NCBI GenBank assembly: GCA_051747265.1
Contig: JBNJFY010000003.1
Coordinates: forward strand, 1-64,000
Source of the DNA: JBNJFY01 sp051747265
GTDB taxonomy: Bacteria; Bacteroidota; Rhodothermia; Balneolales; Balneolaceae
Direction of reading: 5' to 3'
Length of the DNA: 64,000 nucleotides
Under the pieces are notes generated by a model. That model saw only the letters and a program-made list of their open reading frames with translations. It ran no database searches and was not told the origin of the DNA. The first letter of the stretch is position 1, and each line of letters begins with the position of its first letter. Shown piece by piece: positions 24,946 to 35,278 of this stretch. Position numbers and translations under genes: made by a program.

Positions 24946-26637
24946 ATGAGCTTAGTGGTTCGAATGGTAACCCTCAACCCAACAGTGGGGGCGATAGAGG
25001 AAAATCAGAATCTGATTATCCAATCCTATAACCAAGCTGTTGAAGACGAGGTGGATTTGCTGGTGCTTCCAGAGATGACCATCACCGGTTATCCGCCCAT
25101 GGACTTGCTCTACCACTCGGCTTTCATGGATCGAGTTAAGATCGGTATAGAAAAGTTGATCGAGGCGACCAAGGGACATCAAACCGGACTTTTATTCGGT
25201 GCCCCTACTGTTCGTTCAGAATCAATTGGCCGACCTCTATACAATTCAGCAATTCTTGCGTCAGAAGGTCGGCAAGTGGCTGTTCGTCATAAGATGCTGC
25301 TCCCCAACTACGATGTATTTGATGAAGCCCGCTACTTTGAAGCCGCGGATCAAAATAAACCGGTTAACTTCCAAGGAGTATCTTTGGGGGTCACTATTTG
25401 TGAGGATATCTGGTGGAATAGTGATGAACATCAATATTATACCTACGATCGGCATCCAAGTATGGAGTTGAAGAAAGCCGGCGCAGAGCTTTTGGTGAAT
25501 TTATCTGCCTCTCCCTTTACCAAGACCAAATCCGAAGCACGCCGGAAAATGCTCAGCGATCGAGCCCAGGAAGTACAGCTGCCTATATGCTATGCGAATC
25601 AATCGGGGGGCAACACAGAGTTAGTCTTCGATGGCGAAGCGTATGCAGTGCAACCTGATGGAACCATTGTTGGACGCACACCGCTGTTTGAAGAAACTAG
25701 TTGTACCGTTTCGTATGATGTCGCCACAAGAAAGCTGCGAGCTACTGATGAAACCACAACAATACCCAAACTACCGTCCCATTCCAGACGCCACTTTGAG
25801 GCTCTAAGTTTGGGACTCCGTGACTATTTGGCCAAAACGGGGATTAGCAATTCCGTTATACTCGGTCTTAGTGGGGGGATTGATTCGGCAGTGGTTGCCA
25901 CTCTGGCTGCGGAAGCTTTGGGGGCTGAAAATGTTCACACCATTACCATGCCTTCCGAATTCTCCTCGCCGGGAAGTATCTCGGATTCTCAACAATTGGC
26001 CGATAATTTTGGAATAAAGCTGTATGAGTTGCCGATTAAATCCTTATATGAGGAATATTTAACAGTGTTGAATCCCCTGTTTAAAGATACCAAGTTTGGA
26101 GTGGCGGAAGAAAATCTACAAAGTCGAGCCCGAGGCATGTTGTTGATGGCCATGTCTAATAAATATGGGCACATGCTGCTAAACACCGGGAATAAGTCAG
26201 AAATTGCGGTTGGATACTGTACCTTGTATGGTGATATGAATGGTGGTTTATCGGTTATTGGGGATCTCTATAAAACTGAGGTCTACGACTTGGCCCGATG
26301 GTTGAATGAACATTATTATCAGCAGGAGATGATACCCAACACTATTATTGAAAAAGCTCCGAGCGCGGAATTACGTCCAGACCAGAAGGACGAAGACTCA
26401 CTGCCATCGTATGAAATTTTAGATCAAATTTTACAATTATACTTGGAACGAGGTGCGGATAAATCCGATATAATAGCGACTGGAATAGATAAATCAATTG
26501 TAGATAAAGTATTGCGTTTGGTCGATTTTACTGAATACAAGCGTAATCAGGCACCACCGATACTGAAAGTGAGTGATAAGGCTTTCGGTAGTGGACGCCG
26601 TTGGCCCATTGTTCAGCGGTGGACCCAAGAACGGTAA
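24946..26637 (+). CDS. nadE: Glutamine-dependent NAD+ synthase
   Basis: A 563-residue two-domain enzyme that amidates nicotinic acid adenine dinucleotide to NAD. The N-terminal nitrilase-type glutaminase (about 1-270) has the triad Glu43 (LPEMTITGYP), Lys116 (RHKMLLPN) and Cys152 (GVTICEDIWW). The C-terminal synthetase has the PP-loop LGLSGGIDSAVVATL and later NTGNKSEIAVGYCTLYGDM, written as NTGNKSEIAVGY and TLYGDMNGG. The intact triad indicates glutamine rather than only free ammonia as nitrogen source. Length is normal. Confidence 0.95.
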   Translation: MSLVVRMVTLNPTVGAIEENQNLIIQSYNQAVEDEVDLLVLPEMTITGYPPMDLLYHSAFMDRVKIGIEKLIEATKGHQTGLLFGAPTVRSESIGRPLYNSAILASEGRQVAVRHKMLLPNYDVFDEARYFEAADQNKPVNFQGVSLGVTICEDIWWNSDEHQYYTYDRHPSMELKKAGAELLVNLSASPFTKTKSEARRKMLSDRAQEVQLPICYANQSGGNTELVFDGEAYAVQPDGTIVGRTPLFEETSCTVSYDVATRKLRATDETTTIPKLPSHSRRHFEALSLGLRDYLAKTGISNSVILGLSGGIDSAVVATLAAEALGAENVHTITMPSEFSSPGSISDSQQLADNFGIKLYELPIKSLYEEYLTVLNPLFKDTKFGVAEENLQSRARGMLLMAMSNKYGHMLLNTGNKSEIAVGYCTLYGDMNGGLSVIGDLYKTEVYDLARWLNEHYYQQEMIPNTIIEKAPSAELRPDQKDEDSLPSYEILDQILQLYLERGADKSDIIATGIDKSIVDKVLRLVDFTEYKRNQAPPILKVSDKAFGSGRRWPIVQRWTQER

Positions 26638-26730
26638 CCAATTTGGAACAGATTTTGAGCGTATGGTTATATTCAGTTAATGGGTTACGACCATGCGTAA
26701 ACGGGTAAAAATTACATAAACAGGTAACTT

Positions 26731-28770
26731 ATGATTACACAGTTACGACGTTGGATAACCAGAAGTGCTACTCCGTTACTTGCCGCAGGATTAATTTGGG
26801 GTGGAACAACGGTTCAGGCACAACCGCAGGAAGCGGCCATAGAGCGGGTCTCTATAGTGCCACAATTCTTTAACCAAGCGCACGAAATTCCCACCAAATG
26901 GGGCCCGACAACTCAGTTGGATACTACTCGCGCTCAACAGGTAACCTTAGATGATCTGCAAAAAGAGATCATGACCCGCATAGCGGATGTGTATCGTATG
27001 CAGGTACTGGCTATTGACGCGCAGGTTAAGAATGATCCATTATCCGCTGAATCCTATATCAATAACGCGATTAGCGAACTGCAGGGAATGACCGATGATT
27101 ATCCTGAGGTTCAAAGCGATCGTCGTTTTAAAGAACTTTATCGGTCCGTTATGGCGGAATATCGAGGGTTCTATGGTATTAAAGATCCATCCAAACAGGT
27201 AGAAGGCGAAATTTTTGCGATCCAAAAAGAACTTTTCTCCGAAGATGATGACTGGATGGATGAAAACTATGTGCTACCTGAGAACGTGAATCTGAATAAA
27301 ACGAAAGTTCCGCTTCTGCAAAATCGGCAGGTCAGTCGCCACTTGATGTATTACGCGTTCAAGCGTCCCGAAGTAATGCAAGCATGGCTAGATCGCTCGG
27401 AGCAGTATTTTCCCATGATGCGGAAGATCTTTAAAGAAGAAGGCCTTCCTTTAGAGCTTGTACATCTTTCCATGATAGAAAGCGGCTTGGTACCCACAGC
27501 TCGTAGTTGGGCGGCCGCATCCGGTATGTGGCAGTTTATTAAAGCCACCGGCTCAGTATATGGTTTAGAAGTCAACTGGTGGGTTGATGAACGCAGAGAT
27601 CCGGAAAAAGCGACTCGTGCCGCAGCACGCCACTTAAAGGACCTCTATAACATTTGGGGCGACTGGCACTTGGCCTTGGCCAATTACAACGTTAGTCCAC
27701 GTCGCTTGAAATGGGCTATCCGTCAAGCTGGAGGAGAAAAAGATTATTGGTCAGCCTACTCCTATCTGCCCCGAGAAACCCGAGGCTATGTACCGGGTTT
27801 TATCGCTGCTACTATTATTTCCATGAACCCAGAGGAGTTTGGGTTTGAAGAACCCACCTATGGAGAAGATCCCTATAAGTATGATGTGGTTCGTGTGGAT
27901 GGCTTGATTGAGCTAAACACATTGGCTGAATTTGCGGGAATTTCTACCCAAGAGCTCAAAAAGTATAATCCCGAACTGTTGCGCTGGGCCACACCGCCGG
28001 GTGGTGAATATCCATTGAAAATTCCAGTCGATAGTAAGGAATCTTTCATTGCCGCGTATGAGAAAATGCCAGAGAAAGAACGTCAAACCAACATCGCTAT
28101 GCACACGGTTCGTAGTGGCGAGTCTCTGGGATATATTGCTCGTAAATACGGGACCTCCGTTCGGGGATTGTATGAAGTGAATGAGAACTTGAGTGAGATT
28201 ATTCATCCCGGTGATCGGATAGTGGTACCGCTTCCTGCGGGTAGCAGCACATCCTTAGCGGTAAATAAGCCTTCTCATCAACCACGCGGGAATGTTAGCT
28301 CGCGAAGTAGCTCGCGTGATCGACGTCAGGCACCGGCTAATTCTACCCAATTAACCTATACCGTAAAGCGGGGGGATACCATTGGACATATTGCCGAATG
28401 GTATGATGTAGCGGCATGGAAAGTTCGTGCTTGGAACGGAACCGGTAACCGAATATACCCCGGGGCCAAATTGACCATTTACGTGCCGAATAATAAAGTA
28501 AGCCTTTATCGCCGTGTGAATGACTTAAGCTTTGCTGAGAAGCAAAATATCGAAAGTCGTCAGAGAAGCGGTGAATCATTGGCCTCCATCAATTTGGCAT
28601 CCAATGATAACAATGGTAGTGTGGTAAAATATCGCGTTCGTCGAAACGATACACTGATTGACATCGCAAATTCGTTTAATACTACCGTTGGGGAAATCCA
28701 GCGATTAAATAATTTGCGCTCCACCAGAATCTATGTGGGGCAAACACTAAGTATTCGTCGCGCAAAATAG
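26731..28770 (+). CDS. Membrane-bound lytic transglycosylase D-like protein with three LysM
   Basis: 679 residues with a signal peptide (to about residue 30, TTVQAQ). The SLT domain lies at about 225-350; the catalytic Glu is Glu250 in LSMIESGLVP, followed by SGMWQFI and ALANYNVSP. Three LysM repeats follow at about 464-510 (HTVRSGESLGYIA), 546-590 (TYTVKRGDTIGHIA) and 632-677 (KYRVRRNDTLIDIA). It cleaves glycan strands to anhydromuropeptides in the periplasm, as MltD does. It opens a long plus-strand run of envelope genes. Confidence 0.9.
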   Translation: MITQLRRWITRSATPLLAAGLIWGGTTVQAQPQEAAIERVSIVPQFFNQAHEIPTKWGPTTQLDTTRAQQVTLDDLQKEIMTRIADVYRMQVLAIDAQVKNDPLSAESYINNAISELQGMTDDYPEVQSDRRFKELYRSVMAEYRGFYGIKDPSKQVEGEIFAIQKELFSEDDDWMDENYVLPENVNLNKTKVPLLQNRQVSRHLMYYAFKRPEVMQAWLDRSEQYFPMMRKIFKEEGLPLELVHLSMIESGLVPTARSWAAASGMWQFIKATGSVYGLEVNWWVDERRDPEKATRAAARHLKDLYNIWGDWHLALANYNVSPRRLKWAIRQAGGEKDYWSAYSYLPRETRGYVPGFIAATIISMNPEEFGFEEPTYGEDPYKYDVVRVDGLIELNTLAEFAGISTQELKKYNPELLRWATPPGGEYPLKIPVDSKESFIAAYEKMPEKERQTNIAMHTVRSGESLGYIARKYGTSVRGLYEVNENLSEIIHPGDRIVVPLPAGSSTSLAVNKPSHQPRGNVSSRSSSRDRRQAPANSTQLTYTVKRGDTIGHIAEWYDVAAWKVRAWNGTGNRIYPGAKLTIYVPNNKVSLYRRVNDLSFAEKQNIESRQRSGESLASINLASNDNNGSVVKYRVRRNDTLIDIANSFNTTVGEIQRLNNLRSTRIYVGQTLSIRRAK

Positions 28771-28783
28771 TATATTCCAGACT

Positions 28784-30463
28784 ATGAAATTTCGGAAGTG
28801 GACATCAAGATCGACAAAGCTGACGCTCTTGGCCTTGGCCATTGGAGCCATGGTTTGGGGCGGTGCAGCACGATATCAGGATGTCTATTTCGAAATTAAA
28901 AAGCATTTTACCCTGTTTAGCGAGGTGTTTCGCAACGTCTCGCTTAATTATGTAGACGAGGTGGAACCGGGCGAACTCATGCAGCGGGGTTTAGATGCCA
29001 TGCTGGAATCACTGGATCCATACACCGTTTTAATCGATGAGGGGCGTTCGGAGCAACTCAATATCATGGCCACCGGAAACTATGCCGGGGTAGGTATTGA
29101 AGTAGGATCACGAGGTGGTGAATTGGTGGTGATTGCTCCTATTGATGGGTATGACGCGGACCGAAAAGGCATTCGCGCTGGAGATATACTGCGAAAAATT
29201 GATGGAATTGAGGTATCCAGTCTAGCACCGGAAGAAGCTCAGGACCTGATGCGCGGTGAGCCGGGTTCGGAGGTCGAATTAACGATTGAGCGATATGGTA
29301 TCGAACAGCCCTTGGTATTTGACTTGGTCCGTGAGCGAATTGAGCTCAAGAATATTGGCTACGCAGGAAAAATAGGTCCCCAGGAACAATATGGCTATAT
29401 CGTTCTCAATCGTTTTTCGCAGAACACTGCTGAAGAGATTCGAAATGCGCTAATGGGCTTTAAAGAATCCGGTAAATTGGAAGGACTCGTTCTTGACCTT
29501 AGAAATAATCCAGGGGGGCTATTAGGAGAAGCGGTTCAAACTATCGACAAGTTTGTTGATCCAGGAATCGAGGTAGTAACTACCAAAGGAAGAGCAGCCG
29601 AGCATGATCAATCGTTTTCTACCCAAGAAGTACCGCTGTTACCGGATACGCCATTAATCGTCTTGCAGAATAACGGCAGTGCCAGTGCCTCCGAGATTGT
29701 TTCCGGGGTACTACAAGATCTGGATCGGGCTTTGATAATGGGGGATCGAAGTTTCGGAAAAGGTTTAGTTCAGGTTGTAGAACCGCTTTCCTATAATCAC
29801 GCACTAAAAATTACAACTGCTAAATACTATATTCCCAGCGGACGCAGCATACAAGCGCTGAACTATCTGCATGATGAGCAAAACCGTGCTGCTTCGACTC
29901 CGGATTCTCTTCGCAAAGCCTTTAAAACACGAAACGGCCGCACTGTTTATGATGGCAAAGGAATCAAGCCGGATATTATGCGACCGGATACCACGCAAAG
30001 TTTGCTAGAAATTGCGCTCAAGCAAAAAAGTCATTATTTCTTCTTCGCTAACCGATATGCTGCGGATCACCCAGAACTGGAATATGATAAGGCCGGTGAA
30101 AATTTATTTAATGATTTTCGAGATTATTTGAGGAACGAAGGATTCAGTTATCAGACTCGGGCCGAACGCCTGTTTGATCGGATGAAAACAGAACTAGATG
30201 ATCAAAAAAAATTGGCATCGTTGGATCCTACGTTACAGGATTTAAATAGCATATTGAATCAGCAAAAAGAACTGCAATTCGAAAAACAGCAAGATCGAAT
30301 TACGCAAGATCTCTATTTAGAGTTGGTTTCTCGCTTTGAAGGACAAAAAGGACGTTTAAAAGCCTCTCTTCAGTATGATCCGTTGATTAATGAGGCAATT
30401 CAGTTCCTGAATAATCCAAAACGCATTCATCAGCACTTACAAGTGGGGCAGGGAACCAATTAA
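28784..30463 (+). CDS. S41 C-terminal processing peptidase with PDZ domain
   Basis: 559 residues. An uncleaved-looking N-terminal signal anchor (about 12-28), a PDZ domain (about 95-180, YAGVGIEVG, GIRAGDILRKIDG), and the tail-specific protease domain. The catalytic Ser301 is in NGSASASEI and Lys326 in SFGKGLVQ. The C-terminal extension (about 400-559) is helical and charged. The family trims C-termini of periplasmic proteins, often peptidoglycan hydrolases, which suits its position 13 bp after a lytic transglycosylase. It ends 1 bp before the PHP gene. Confidence 0.9.
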   Translation: MKFRKWTSRSTKLTLLALAIGAMVWGGAARYQDVYFEIKKHFTLFSEVFRNVSLNYVDEVEPGELMQRGLDAMLESLDPYTVLIDEGRSEQLNIMATGNYAGVGIEVGSRGGELVVIAPIDGYDADRKGIRAGDILRKIDGIEVSSLAPEEAQDLMRGEPGSEVELTIERYGIEQPLVFDLVRERIELKNIGYAGKIGPQEQYGYIVLNRFSQNTAEEIRNALMGFKESGKLEGLVLDLRNNPGGLLGEAVQTIDKFVDPGIEVVTTKGRAAEHDQSFSTQEVPLLPDTPLIVLQNNGSASASEIVSGVLQDLDRALIMGDRSFGKGLVQVVEPLSYNHALKITTAKYYIPSGRSIQALNYLHDEQNRAASTPDSLRKAFKTRNGRTVYDGKGIKPDIMRPDTTQSLLEIALKQKSHYFFFANRYAADHPELEYDKAGENLFNDFRDYLRNEGFSYQTRAERLFDRMKTELDDQKKLASLDPTLQDLNSILNQQKELQFEKQQDRITQDLYLELVSRFEGQKGRLKASLQYDPLINEAIQFLNNPKRIHQHLQVGQGTN

Positions 30464-30464
30464 T

Positions 30465-31316
30465 ATGGCCAAAGCAGATTTACACATGCACACCACGGCC
30501 TCGGATGGGAAGTTTAGTCCCACGGAAGTGGTAGAGATGGCCGCCGAAAAGAAATTGGAAACCATTGCCATTACTGATCACGATTCTTATAAAGGGTATT
30601 TTGAAGCACGAAGTAAGGCCGATGATTTAGGTATAGAGGTAATTCCCGGTATTGAAATTACTAGTTCTTATAAAAGCCGGGAAGTTCATATTTTGGCATA
30701 TTGTTTTGATGTCACCAATCTGGAATTCAAGAAGTTAGTTCAATCACATCGATTAGCCCGATTACGTCGAGCTCAGTGGATTATTCAGCACTTGAAAAAA
30801 CAAGGATTGACGTTGACGTTGGATGAAGTGAGAGCGGAAGCCGGCTTTGGAAATGTTGGTCGGCCGCATATTGCCCGGGTACTGATTGAAAAAGGATATG
30901 TTGCCAACTTCCGGGAAGCGTTTATGCGCTATCTGAGTGATCAGAACCTGAAAAAAATGGAAACGTTTTATGTTAGTTATGCCGATGTTATCGCCAAGGT
31001 AAAGGCAGCTGGAGGGGCATCCGTGTTGGCACATCCCGGCCTGACGTTTACAGACCAGGATTTAGAAACTTTTGTGGATGCAGGCTTGGATGGAATTGAA
31101 TGTATTCATCCCTCGCATAATTATACCTTGCAAAAACATTTTGCCCAGTTTGCTGAACGTCACAATCTGTTACGTACAGGGGGAAGCGATTTTCATGGGT
31201 CTAAACGGGATATTGAACAACAGTTGGGCATTATAACCGTATCTATGGATTGGGTACGAGCCATTAAACGTATGACCAAGCAACGGAAGCAATTTCTGAC
31301 TACAACTACTCAATAA
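30465..31316 (+). CDS. PHP-domain phosphoesterase (nucleoside bisphosphatase/RNase AM-like)
   Basis: 283 residues with PHP metal motifs DLHMHTTASDG, AITDHDS, PGIEITSSY, HILAYCFD, LAHPGLT and GGSDFHGS. This arrangement matches YciV/RNase AM-type enzymes that degrade 5' ends of RNA and 3',5'-nucleoside bisphosphates; other PHP phosphoesterase substrates are possible. The gene begins one base after the protease stop and ends 8 bp before ribH, so it is within a tight operon. Confidence 0.85.
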   Translation: MAKADLHMHTTASDGKFSPTEVVEMAAEKKLETIAITDHDSYKGYFEARSKADDLGIEVIPGIEITSSYKSREVHILAYCFDVTNLEFKKLVQSHRLARLRRAQWIIQHLKKQGLTLTLDEVRAEAGFGNVGRPHIARVLIEKGYVANFREAFMRYLSDQNLKKMETFYVSYADVIAKVKAAGGASVLAHPGLTFTDQDLETFVDAGLDGIECIHPSHNYTLQKHFAQFAERHNLLRTGGSDFHGSKRDIEQQLGIITVSMDWVRAIKRMTKQRKQFLTTTTQ

Positions 31317-31324
31317 ATTTACAC

Positions 31325-31804
31325 ATGAGTTATACCAAACTAGAAGGTACGTTCACCAAGGTTGAAGGCCCCATTGCGATTGTCGTAACGCGTTGGAACA
31401 GCTTCATTACGGAGAAATTGTTGGAGGGAGCCCTGGATGCTTTACAGCGACATGGGATTGACCAAGATGATATTACTGTAGCTCGGTGTCCGGGAGCTTA
31501 TGAAATACCTTTGACCGCGCAGAAGTTGATTCAAACCGACAAATTCAAAGGAGTGGTTTGCTTGGGTTCCGTAATTCGGGGAGCAACGCCACATTTTGAT
31601 TATGTATGCTCGTCGGTAAATCGCGGGGTTTCAGAACTAAACCTGAAGTTTGATGTTCCGGTAGGGTTTGGCGTACTGACGACAGACAATATAGAGCAAG
31701 CCATTGAACGGGCTGGCACAAAAGCCGGAAATAAAGGAGCCGAAGCAGCGTTAGCAGTTCTTGAAATGATATCTTTGTCGAAAAATATTGACGGGATTGG
31801 GTGA
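31325..31804 (+). CDS. ribH: 6,7-dimethyl-8-ribityllumazine synthase
   Basis: 159 residues, normal length. It condenses the ribityl-pyrimidine with 3,4-dihydroxy-2-butanone 4-phosphate in riboflavin synthesis. Family motifs are VVTRWNSFI, CPGAYEIP, GSVIRGATPHFDYV (catalytic His90) and GVLTTDNIEQA. No other riboflavin gene and no FMN riboswitch is visible here, so expression follows the operon. Confidence 0.95.
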   Translation: MSYTKLEGTFTKVEGPIAIVVTRWNSFITEKLLEGALDALQRHGIDQDDITVARCPGAYEIPLTAQKLIQTDKFKGVVCLGSVIRGATPHFDYVCSSVNRGVSELNLKFDVPVGFGVLTTDNIEQAIERAGTKAGNKGAEAALAVLEMISLSKNIDGIG

Positions 31805-31871
31805 GCACTTGATTTCGCAGGGACAAAGCTCTAATATGTTCGGCTTGAATTCCAATACTTACTAGAGGTCT

Positions 31872-32711
31872 GTGAAACCAGTTTCTATAACCAACAAAAA
31901 GCAATCTGAACAGGATAAACGCCTTCAGCAAGAGCTGAATAAGAGTGGTGAGATACCACAGCACATTGCTATCATTATGGATGGCAATGGACGATGGGCC
32001 CAAAAGCGGGGTAATATCCGTTTGTTTGGGCATCGTGCCGGCGTTGATTCAGTTCGGGAAATTACCGAAACCTGTGCTCAAGTAGGGGTTAAATACTTAA
32101 CCCTATATGCTTTTTCTACAGAAAATTGGGATCGACCGCGTAAAGAAGTCAATGGCCTGATGAAAATTTTGGTCAATTCGTTACGTAAAGAGGCGCGCAA
32201 TTTGGATGAGAATAATGTCCATTTGGAATCCATTGGCCAGATTGATCGCCTACCTCCGGTTTGCCAGCGAGAGTTGAACGAAGCCATCGATATGACCAAA
32301 GATAACGATGGTCTCCAATTGTGCTTGGCATTGAGTTATTCCGGTCGATGGGACATCACGGAAGCAGTAAAGAAATTGGCCGTTCAAGTTAAAAATGGTG
32401 ATTTGGATCCCAACGAAATCCAAAACGACCATATAAGCAATCATCTCTCTACTGCGCATATACCGGATCCCGATTTAGTTATTCGTACCAGTGGAGAATA
32501 TAGGCTCAGTAATTTCTTACTGTGGCAGTTAGCGTACTCCGAATTGTTTATATCCAAAGTTTGCTGGCCGGATTTTAAGCGTCAGGAGTTATACAAAGCT
32601 ATTCGGGCCTATCAATCTCGGGAACGTCGGTTCGGTAAAACATCCGAACAACAATCCAACGGTGCTGACTGCCCAAACTCAGCAACGTCTTATGAAAGGG
32701 CTATTTCTTGA
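31872..32711 (+). CDS. uppS: Isoprenyl transferase (undecaprenyl pyrophosphate synthase)
   Basis: 279 residues starting at GTG, with AGAGG just upstream. The cis-prenyltransferase signature is complete: HIAIIMDGNGRWAQKRG (catalytic Asp37), GHRAGVDSVREI, TLYAFSTENW, YSGRWDI, and DLVIRTSGEYRLSNFLLWQ, written as DLVIRTSGEYRLSNF then LLWQLAYSEL. The enzyme builds the C55 lipid carrier for peptidoglycan and surface glycans. The C-terminus has a polar extension of about 20 residues. Its stop overlaps the upstream-most possible start of bamA. Confidence 0.95.
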   Translation: MKPVSITNKKQSEQDKRLQQELNKSGEIPQHIAIIMDGNGRWAQKRGNIRLFGHRAGVDSVREITETCAQVGVKYLTLYAFSTENWDRPRKEVNGLMKILVNSLRKEARNLDENNVHLESIGQIDRLPPVCQRELNEAIDMTKDNDGLQLCLALSYSGRWDITEAVKKLAVQVKNGDLDPNEIQNDHISNHLSTAHIPDPDLVIRTSGEYRLSNFLLWQLAYSELFISKVCWPDFKRQELYKAIRAYQSRERRFGKTSEQQSNGADCPNSATSYERAIS

Positions 32712-32794
32712 CCTTCGTAAATAGCATGTCTCGGTTGAATTGCCATTTCAAAAACAAATTTGTGAATCTTATAAAACGTATATTTAATCACCTG

Positions 32795-35266
32795 ATGAGA
32801 TTATCATCATCCGCTGCAATTCTTTTCCTAATCTGTAGTTTTGGCATCCTTCCTAATGCTTGGGCTCAGACCAATACAGATACTACCAAAACTGATTTCG
32901 AGATCACCAATCCCATGAACGTGACGCCCAAGCAGTACACGATTCAGAGAATCGATGTGATTGGAGCTGATCATCTAAATGCCAGTTTCATCCCTGCCAG
33001 CTCAGGGTTGGAGGAAGGCGCCCAGATAACGGTACCGGGTGAAGATATTCCGGATGCCATCAAGCGATTATATCGTACGGGCCTCTTTTCGGATGTAAAA
33101 GTCCGTGTAACGCAGCGAATTGGAAGTGAAATTTTTCTGGAAATTGTTGTTCAAGAGCAACCGCGGTTGGATAAGTACAAGCTCAAAGGAGTCAAGCGGT
33201 CCCAGAAGAAAGATTTGCAGGAACGGCTCAATCTGCTGACTGGATATGCGGTGAAATCTTCCACCAAAGCTCAGGCGGTCAATACCATCAAACGATTTTT
33301 TAGAACCAAAGGATATTGGCATACCTCCGTAGATATTGAAACTACCAAAACTGATACGGTTCGAAATCGAGTGACCCTGGTTTTCGACATCGATCCCGGT
33401 CAGCGATTGGAAATTAAAGATATTGCCTTTGAAGGAAATGATAGCTTCAAAGAGCGCAAGTTGATCCGTGAAATGGACGAAATTAAAGAGGATGCTTGGT
33501 GGAAAATCTTTTCAAAAAAACTGTTCAAAGAAGAGGAATACGAGACCGCCAAAGAGAATCTGATAAATTTCTATAAGGAGAATGGTTTTCTGGATGTATA
33601 TATCGAACGGGACTCGGTATATGTCTACAATTACAAGGATGACAAAGAAGGTATTCGAGTTCAACTGGAAATTAATGAAGGCGAGCAATACAAAGTTCGC
33701 AATATTGAGTGGGAAGGGAATACCGTTTATACGGATGACCGCTTAACTCAAGCGCTGGGCTTTGAAAAAGGCGATGTTTTCAATCAAACCAATTATGATC
33801 AGAATCTGAATTTTAACAAGGATAATTCTGATGTTACCAGTCTTTATCATGATATCGGTTACCTCTTTTTCCAGGTACAACCCGAAATAGAGCGTGTGGC
33901 TGAAGACTCCTTGGATCTACATTTTCAAATTTATGAAGATGAAACGGCCACTATTGATGAGGTCGATTTTACCGGTAATAATAAAACCCACGACGATGTG
34001 GTGCGTAGAACTCTGCGCACTATACCGGGTAAGACCTATAGTCGCTCGGCCATTGTACGAACGGTTCGGGAGCTAGGAACACTTGGTTATTTTAAAGCCG
34101 ACAAGATTTCGCCGGATCTTCAGCCAGATTATCAGCAAAAAACGGTAGACATTAGCTATCAATTGGATGAGTCGCAAAGTACAGACAATTTTGAGTTCTC
34201 GGGTGGATTTGGTGGCCGTAATGTTGGGTTGATTTTATCCGCTCGATTGAATTTCAACAACTTTTCCATTCAACGGGCCTTTACCAAAGAAGGATGGCCC
34301 ATTCCATCCGGTGATGGCCAAAAGTTGTCTTTGGGTGTTCAAGTGACTGGCCGTGGCTATCAAAGTTACAGTATCAGCTTTCAGGAGCCTTGGTTGAGTG
34401 GTAAACCTATCAGCTTTGGAATAAGCACTTCCTACGATCTCATTAAATATCGGGGCAGTGATATAAAAAATGAGCTGTTCTCTAGCTCGGTTTCGCTGGG
34501 TAAGCGATTGAAATGGCCCGATGATTATTTCTCCATTCGGTCCGTTTTGTCCTATCAATTGTATGATGTGGTCGGTCAAACGTACTTATCCGAAGGAACG
34601 GCTAATATTATTAGTTTAAAACAGGAGTTAGAACGCAACTCTTTGGATAACTTTATATCACCGACACGGGGTTCCAAATTCACTTTATCGGGTGAAATCG
34701 CTCCACCGATTCCTGATTTTAATCAATACTACAAGCTGAAATCTTCCTATCAGCACCATACCCAAACTATTGACAAGCTGGTGTTTACCAATTCTATTGA
34801 ATTCGGTTACATTGGGTATTTGGGGACAGGGAATCGCAGTAATTTCAAGCGATTTTATCTGGGTGGTACTCAAATACAGCAGCGTCAAAGTTTCATAAAT
34901 GACAATATTGATTTACGTGGTTTTCCCGGTGGTCAAGGGGGGTCGATTTCTCCCATTAGTGATGGCGAATTCGTAGGGGGGCGTTTGTACACTAAATACT
35001 CTGTGGAAATGCGATATCCCGCGGTCAACTCTGATCAGGTGCAGTTGTACCCTTACGCATTCTTCGATGCCGGTAACGCTTATGAGAATATTAAAAACTT
35101 TGAGCCCTATAACTTGAAGCGCTCAACTGGATTGGGAATGCGTATTTTCTTACCGGTCTTGGGTTTGGTTGATCTAAGTTATGGATACCGATTGGATGGA
35201 ATTCCTCAGACTACCGTAAATGCGGGTGAATGGGAATTTCTATTTAATATTGGCGCTCCATTTTAG
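32795..35266 (+). CDS. bamA: Outer membrane protein assembly factor BamA
   Basis: About 823 residues. The frame is open from a TTG at 32708 that overlaps the uppS stop. I place the start at ATG 32795 because it begins a textbook signal peptide (MRLSSSAAILFLICSFG then LPNAWAQ); ATG 32726 is an alternative. Five POTRA-like repeats (about 45-470 of the long frame; IQRIDVIGADHLNA, LEIKDIAFEGNDSFKE, VRNIEWEGNTVYTDD, IDEVDFTGNNKTHDD) precede a 16-strand barrel with GGTQIQQRQ and the RGFPGG lid-lock motif. The C-terminus WEFLFNIGAPF has the terminal Phe. It inserts beta-barrel proteins and is followed by three periplasmic chaperone genes. Confidence 0.95.
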   Translation: MRLSSSAAILFLICSFGILPNAWAQTNTDTTKTDFEITNPMNVTPKQYTIQRIDVIGADHLNASFIPASSGLEEGAQITVPGEDIPDAIKRLYRTGLFSDVKVRVTQRIGSEIFLEIVVQEQPRLDKYKLKGVKRSQKKDLQERLNLLTGYAVKSSTKAQAVNTIKRFFRTKGYWHTSVDIETTKTDTVRNRVTLVFDIDPGQRLEIKDIAFEGNDSFKERKLIREMDEIKEDAWWKIFSKKLFKEEEYETAKENLINFYKENGFLDVYIERDSVYVYNYKDDKEGIRVQLEINEGEQYKVRNIEWEGNTVYTDDRLTQALGFEKGDVFNQTNYDQNLNFNKDNSDVTSLYHDIGYLFFQVQPEIERVAEDSLDLHFQIYEDETATIDEVDFTGNNKTHDDVVRRTLRTIPGKTYSRSAIVRTVRELGTLGYFKADKISPDLQPDYQQKTVDISYQLDESQSTDNFEFSGGFGGRNVGLILSARLNFNNFSIQRAFTKEGWPIPSGDGQKLSLGVQVTGRGYQSYSISFQEPWLSGKPISFGISTSYDLIKYRGSDIKNELFSSSVSLGKRLKWPDDYFSIRSVLSYQLYDVVGQTYLSEGTANIISLKQELERNSLDNFISPTRGSKFTLSGEIAPPIPDFNQYYKLKSSYQHHTQTIDKLVFTNSIEFGYIGYLGTGNRSNFKRFYLGGTQIQQRQSFINDNIDLRGFPGGQGGSISPISDGEFVGGRLYTKYSVEMRYPAVNSDQVQLYPYAFFDAGNAYENIKNFEPYNLKRSTGLGMRIFLPVLGLVDLSYGYRLDGIPQTTVNAGEWEFLFNIGAPF

Positions 35267-35278
35267 AGGATAATTGCT

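Noticed and set aside
31805..31871. FMN riboswitch near ribH
   Set aside because: The gap before ribH is only 8 bp and no aptamer-like sequence lies upstream of or after it.
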